NCBI GenBank assembly: GCA_002170875.2
Contig: NHHT02000007.1
Location: 12,219-21,258 of the forward strand
Source: Pelagibacteraceae bacterium TMED170
GTDB taxonomy: Bacteria; Pseudomonadota; Alphaproteobacteria; Pelagibacterales; Pelagibacteraceae
Length of the DNA stretch: 9,040 nucleotides
Reading direction: 5' to 3'
Shown here: positions 6,421 through 9,040 of the stretch, in pieces
Layout: each line of letters opens with the position of its first letter
Position numbering within the stretch: the stretch's first letter is position 1
Made by a program: the position numbers and the translations under genes
Notes under the pieces: generated by a model
Seen by the model: the letters and a program-made list of their open reading frames with translations, nothing else
What the model was told of the DNA's origin: nothing
Database searches by the model: none

Positions 6421-6796
6421 TTTCCAATACCTGTTTAACAGCATCAGAGGCTTCTTTGCTTTTATTAATTCTAGTTAAAGCCTGACTTTTATTTAAACAA
6501 GTCAAAATTGCATTACCAATAGGTTTTTTGTGTTTAATAGACATATTCATTAAACCATCTATCACACTTCTAGAAATTAAGTCAAAATGGGGAGTTTCAC
6601 CTTTTATAACACAGCCAAGAGCAATAAAACCATCGTATTTTTCTGCATATTTAGAAATTACAGAGGGTATTTCAAAAACACCAGGCACAACAAAATATTC
6701 AACATCATAATTAGTTAAACTTTTTTTTAAGGTCTCTTTTAAACCAATAGATATCTCAGGATAATATTCAGCACTTACAACTAAAATTTTTTTCAT
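6404..6796 (-). CDS. ribH: 6,7-dimethyl-8-ribityllumazine synthase
   Basis: Lumazine synthase condenses the ribitylamino-pyrimidine with 3,4-dihydroxy-2-butanone 4-phosphate, the step before riboflavin. The 130-aa protein carries VPGVFEIPSVI (37-47) and GCVIKGETPHFDLIS (61-75), with His70 as the catalytic histidine. PIGNAILTCLNKSQALTR (92-109) ends in the conserved phosphate-binding Arg109. The usual NKG.EAA appears as NKSKEASDAV (111-120). It is short compared with the usual 150-160 aa: the first strand follows the initiator Met at once, and the substrate-ring segment reads AEYYPEIS (9-16) where many relatives have a SRFN-like sequence. The start shares ATGA with the ribBA stop. A good AGGA lies 9 bases upstream of the ATG (6809-6806), so initiation is supported both ways. 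Confidence 0.95.
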   Translation of the reverse strand: MKKILVVSAEYYPEISIGLKETLKKSLTNYDVEYFVVPGVFEIPSVISKYAEKYDGFIALGCVIKGETPHFDLISRSVIDGLMNMSIKHKKPIGNAILTCLNKSQALTRINKSKEASDAVKQVLENDPKK

Positions 6797-7860
6797 TTAA
6801 TAATTTCCTGTTTTTTAATTTTAATTCCATATCCTTCTAAGCCAATAATTCTTTTTTTTGATCTTGATACTAATATCATGTTTTTAATTTTTAAATCTTT
6901 TATTATTTGCGCGCCTACACCATAATATCTCAAAATACTGTTATTTTTGGGTGAACTAATAGAATTTTTAAGAGAATTTAAATTTTGATCTTTAATCAAC
7001 ACTAATACAAAATTATTAAATTTAGATAAGTAGTTTAAAGAGCTTTTTACCGTATTTTTTTGAAAATTAATAATATTATTAAGTATATTTGTTGATATTA
7101 CTCTAACTCTAATTGATTTATTAAATTTTAGCTTCCCTTTAACAATTGCATAGTGTTCTGAGCCGTCTAAAATACTTTTAAATACTTTAAGTTCAAATTT
7201 TCCGTATTTTTTGATATTTATAATTTTTGTATTGGTATTATAAATTAACTTTTCGTTTTTAAGTCTGTAAGAAATTAAATCTTCTATACTAGCAATTCTA
7301 AGTTTGTGTTTTTTTGCAAACTTTAATAAATCATCATATCTGGCCATCCGACCATCTTCATTCATAACTTCACATATAACAGAGCTTGGATTTAAATTTG
7401 CAAGCTTTGAAATATCAACTGATGCTTCCGTGTGACCAGCTCTTTCTAAGACACCTCCGTTTCTAGCGACTAAAGGGAAAACGTGTCCAGGTGAAACTAT
7501 TTCTTTTCTTTTAACATTTGGGTTAATTGCAACCTTGATTGTTCTTGCTCGGTCAAATGCAGAAATCCCTGTTGTGATACCCTTTTTTGCTTCAATTGAA
7601 ACTGTAAAGGCGGTTTGCATTCTAGCTTTATTGACTGAAGACATTAGTGGTAAAGAAAGTTTATCTACTTGTTTTTTTGACAGTGCTAAGCATATTAAAC
7701 CTCTTCCATGTTTGGCCATAAAATTAATATTTTTAGAGTTACATTTTGAGCCAGGAATAATTAGATCACCTTCATTTTCTCTGTTTTTATCATCTACTAA
7801 AATGAACATTTTTCCATTTTTGGCATCTTTAATTATTTCTTTTATTGATGAAAGTTTCAT
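6793..7860 (-). CDS. ribBA: DHBP synthase (RibB) fused to a degenerate GTP cyclohydrolase II domain
   Basis: Residues 1-200 form 3,4-dihydroxy-2-butanone 4-phosphate synthase, which supplies the four-carbon unit from ribulose 5-phosphate. All key motifs are present: DDKNRENEGDL (23-33), HGRGLIC (51-57), SAFDRART (100-107), PGHVFPLVARNGGVLERAGH (124-143) and EVMNEDGRMAR (164-174). Residues from about 205 to 355 align with GTP cyclohydrolase II only in outline. The closing LRYYGVGAQIIKDLKIKNMI (310-329) and IIGLEGYGIKI (338-348) match the usual LRDYGIGAQIL.DLG...M and I.GLEGYGL ends. However, the C-terminal half contains no cysteine, so the three Zn ligands are gone, and neither a CDCG nor a QEGRGIGL motif exists. 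I infer DHBP synthase activity only, as known for the RibBX-type proteins. It overlaps ribE and ribH by 4 bases each (ATGA). Confidence 0.94.
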   Translation of the reverse strand: MKLSSIKEIIKDAKNGKMFILVDDKNRENEGDLIIPGSKCNSKNINFMAKHGRGLICLALSKKQVDKLSLPLMSSVNKARMQTAFTVSIEAKKGITTGISAFDRARTIKVAINPNVKRKEIVSPGHVFPLVARNGGVLERAGHTEASVDISKLANLNPSSVICEVMNEDGRMARYDDLLKFAKKHKLRIASIEDLISYRLKNEKLIYNTNTKIINIKKYGKFELKVFKSILDGSEHYAIVKGKLKFNKSIRVRVISTNILNNIINFQKNTVKSSLNYLSKFNNFVLVLIKDQNLNSLKNSISSPKNNSILRYYGVGAQIIKDLKIKNMILVSRSKKRIIGLEGYGIKIKKQEIIK

Positions 7861-8453
7861 TTGTTTAGATTTATTAAATATTTACTAAAAATATCAAATT
7901 CAAGATTTACTAAATTATTAGGTTTTAGGTTAATTAAGTTTGTTAATTTTAACGTGTGAGGAATTATAGTCAGTACAAAGCCTTCTTTTATTACACTTGA
8001 GATAGTTAATGATACACCATTAATAGAAATTGATCCTTTACTTATTATGTATTTTTTAAATTTACTTGGAATTGAAACTTTAATATTCCAAGATTTATCT
8101 ATTATGGAAATAGACTTAATCTTACCAGTAGTATCAACATGGCCTTGGACATAATGACCTGAAACTTTTTGACCATGGGTCAAAGATTTTTCAATGTTAA
8201 TACTTTTTCCAATTTTAATAAATTTAAAATTTGATCTTTTGAGAGTTTCTTTGGATAAATAAAATAAAAAAGATTTTTTTTTTATTCTAATTAAAGTTAG
8301 ACAAACACCGTCGCAACAGACAGACTCTCCTATATCAGATTTTTTAAACTTGATATTAGAAGATACTTCTATAACAAGACTCCCCTTTACATATTTAGGG
8401 CTTCTTTTAATGACTTTGATAATACCTTGGTTATATATAATTCCATTAAACAT
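7857..8453 (-). CDS. ribE: Riboflavin synthase, alpha chain
   Basis: Riboflavin synthase dismutates two molecules of 6,7-dimethyl-8-ribityllumazine into riboflavin and the pyrimidine that RibH reuses. The 198-aa length and the two similar beta barrels are typical. Barrel 1 (about 1-90) opens with MFNGII (usual MFTGI) and contains ESVCCDGVCLTL (43-54; usual SVAVNGVCLTV). Barrel 2 (about 96-185) contains GHYVQGHVDTTG (99-110) and the matching SISINGVSLTI (141-151). The trimerising C-terminal helix is short and ends KYLINLNK. The ATG at 8453 overlaps the ribD stop by one base (TAATG), and the gene ends in ATGA with ribBA. There is no visible Shine-Dalgarno, so initiation is probably coupled to ribD translation. 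The reading CCDG in place of a more usual VNG-type sequence is unusual but lies at a tolerant position. Confidence 0.95.
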   Translation of the reverse strand: MFNGIIYNQGIIKVIKRSPKYVKGSLVIEVSSNIKFKKSDIGESVCCDGVCLTLIRIKKKSFLFYLSKETLKRSNFKFIKIGKSINIEKSLTHGQKVSGHYVQGHVDTTGKIKSISIIDKSWNIKVSIPSKFKKYIISKGSISINGVSLTISSVIKEGFVLTIIPHTLKLTNLINLKPNNLVNLEFDIFSKYLINLNK

Positions 8454-9040
8454 TATTTTAACTTTTTATAATAAAGTGAGTCGTTAAAAAGATTAACATT
8501 GATTTTTTTAGACAACTTAAAATCTTTTAATAATTTATTAGATGCATAGTTTATACCATTTTTTGAAATTTTTGTATCAGATTTAAATATGAAAATATTA
8601 TTTATAAACTTATTTAATAACAAAAAATTTAAAAAATTAAGTCCACTTTCCACAAAAATTCTAGAAAAGCCTAAAGCTTTTATTTTCTTGAATAAACCAT
8701 AGTAATCTTTTTTATTAGACATGTTCTTTAAATATATTATTTTAAAACCCTTTTTTTTAAAAAATTTTTCTTTAGATTTATTTATTGTTGATGTAAATAA
8801 ATAAATTTTTTTCTGTATACTTCTTACAATACTAGTATTTTTTCTTAGATTAAAACTTCTATCAATAATAATTATTGAGGGAGATTTTTCTTCAAGCCCC
8901 TCTAAACGACAATTCAATAATGAATTATCATCATTTATACTTTTTGCAGTTGATACTATACAGTCATATCTAGATCTTAATAAATGAACTCTTTTTCTAG
9001 AGTGTTCATTTGTTATCCATTTATTTTTTTTATCTTTTGT
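8453..9040 (-). CDS. ribD: Riboflavin biosynthesis protein RibD, C-terminal reductase part (5' end outside window)
   Basis: The open frame has no stop up to the window edge, giving 195 visible residues. It does not start at any Met. The visible part begins inside the inter-domain region with KWITNEHSRKRVHLLRSRYD (7-26), which matches the usual RWIT...SR..VH.LRA..DAI segment. It continues with NDDNSLLNCRLEG (37-48 or so), corresponding to the usual (A/D)DP.L..R. Later VESGLNFLNFLLLNKFI (130-146) matches the (V)EGG..L...LL...LVD motif, with Ser replacing one Gly. This is the reductase half, which uses NADPH to reduce the ribosyl pyrimidine to the ribityl form. The deaminase half with its zinc motif would lie beyond 9040. 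The C-terminal third is Lys/Asn-rich and divergent. It ends TAATG with ribE. Confidence 0.92.
   Translation of the reverse strand, partial: TKDKKNKWITNEHSRKRVHLLRSRYDCIVSTAKSINDDNSLLNCRLEGLEEKSPSIIIIDRSFNLRKNTSIVRSIQKKIYLFTSTINKSKEKFFKKKGFKIIYLKNMSNKKDYYGLFKKIKALGFSRIFVESGLNFLNFLLLNKFINNIFIFKSDTKISKNGINYASNKLLKDFKLSKKINVNLFNDSLYYKKLK

Noticed and set aside
6421..6444. Upstream ATG for nusB adding 8 residues
   Set aside because: It increases the overlap with ribH to 41 bases, and the later ATG has a better placed AGG and a normal NusB N-terminus.
7535..7888. Plus-strand open frame opposite the start of ribBA
   Set aside because: It lies antisense to the conserved DHBP synthase domain and resembles no family.
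8453..8917. Short separate gene starting at 8917
   Set aside because: The start there is a TTG in the middle of an open frame. The same frame continues to the window edge with clear RibD sequence, so it is part of ribD.

Overview
This window is a gene-dense, very AT-rich piece of bacterial chromosome. It most likely comes from a streamlined free-living alphaproteobacterium of the SAR11/Pelagibacterales type. Three things point there: strong A/T bias with Lys/Asn/Ile-rich proteins, almost no intergenic DNA with many overlapping gene ends, and two gene orders typical of Alphaproteobacteria. The lineage is inferred from composition and synteny, because no rRNA or other direct marker is present. 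I found no tRNA or rRNA gene, insertion sequence, phage gene or CRISPR array. The longest non-coding stretch is the 62 bases between thiL and hppA, so no gene-free region over 300 bases exists.

Left block (1-2454, minus strand, read right to left): a ubiquinol-cytochrome c chaperone (CBP3 family), ribosomal protein L32 (rpmF, 57 aa), plsX for phospholipid precursor synthesis, an IHF-alpha-like DNA-bending protein, a MerR-type regulator, and the first 20 codons of a probable ribosomal protein L33 gene that runs off the left edge. This is the familiar alphaproteobacterial cluster chaperone - DUF177 - rpmF - plsX - fabH - ihfA - merR, but DUF177 and fabH are both absent. At both missing positions the flanking genes overlap by 14-20 bases.

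Divergent gene (2431-2898, plus strand): a BamE/SmpA-type outer-membrane assembly lipoprotein. Its start region overlaps the chaperone start by 24 bases. Its 3' end faces hppA across only 6 bases.

Right block (2905-9040, minus strand, read right to left): ribD (3' part only), ribE, ribBA, ribH, nusB, thiL and hppA. The four rib genes make riboflavin, from the pyrimidine reduction step, through 3,4-dihydroxy-2-butanone 4-phosphate and lumazine, to riboflavin. nusB (transcription antitermination) and thiL (last step to thiamine diphosphate) follow as overlapping genes. A membrane pyrophosphatase that pumps H+ ends the run. The tight overlaps (TAATG, ATGA, ATGA, 17 nt, 32 nt) indicate one translationally coupled operon from ribD to thiL. 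The GTP cyclohydrolase II half of RibBA has lost its zinc and catalytic motifs, so the first committed step of the pathway must be encoded elsewhere.

I see no clearly new biological system here. The points of most interest are the missing fabH and DUF177, the degenerate RibA domain, the interlocked divergent starts, and small repeat or hairpin structures at gene junctions.
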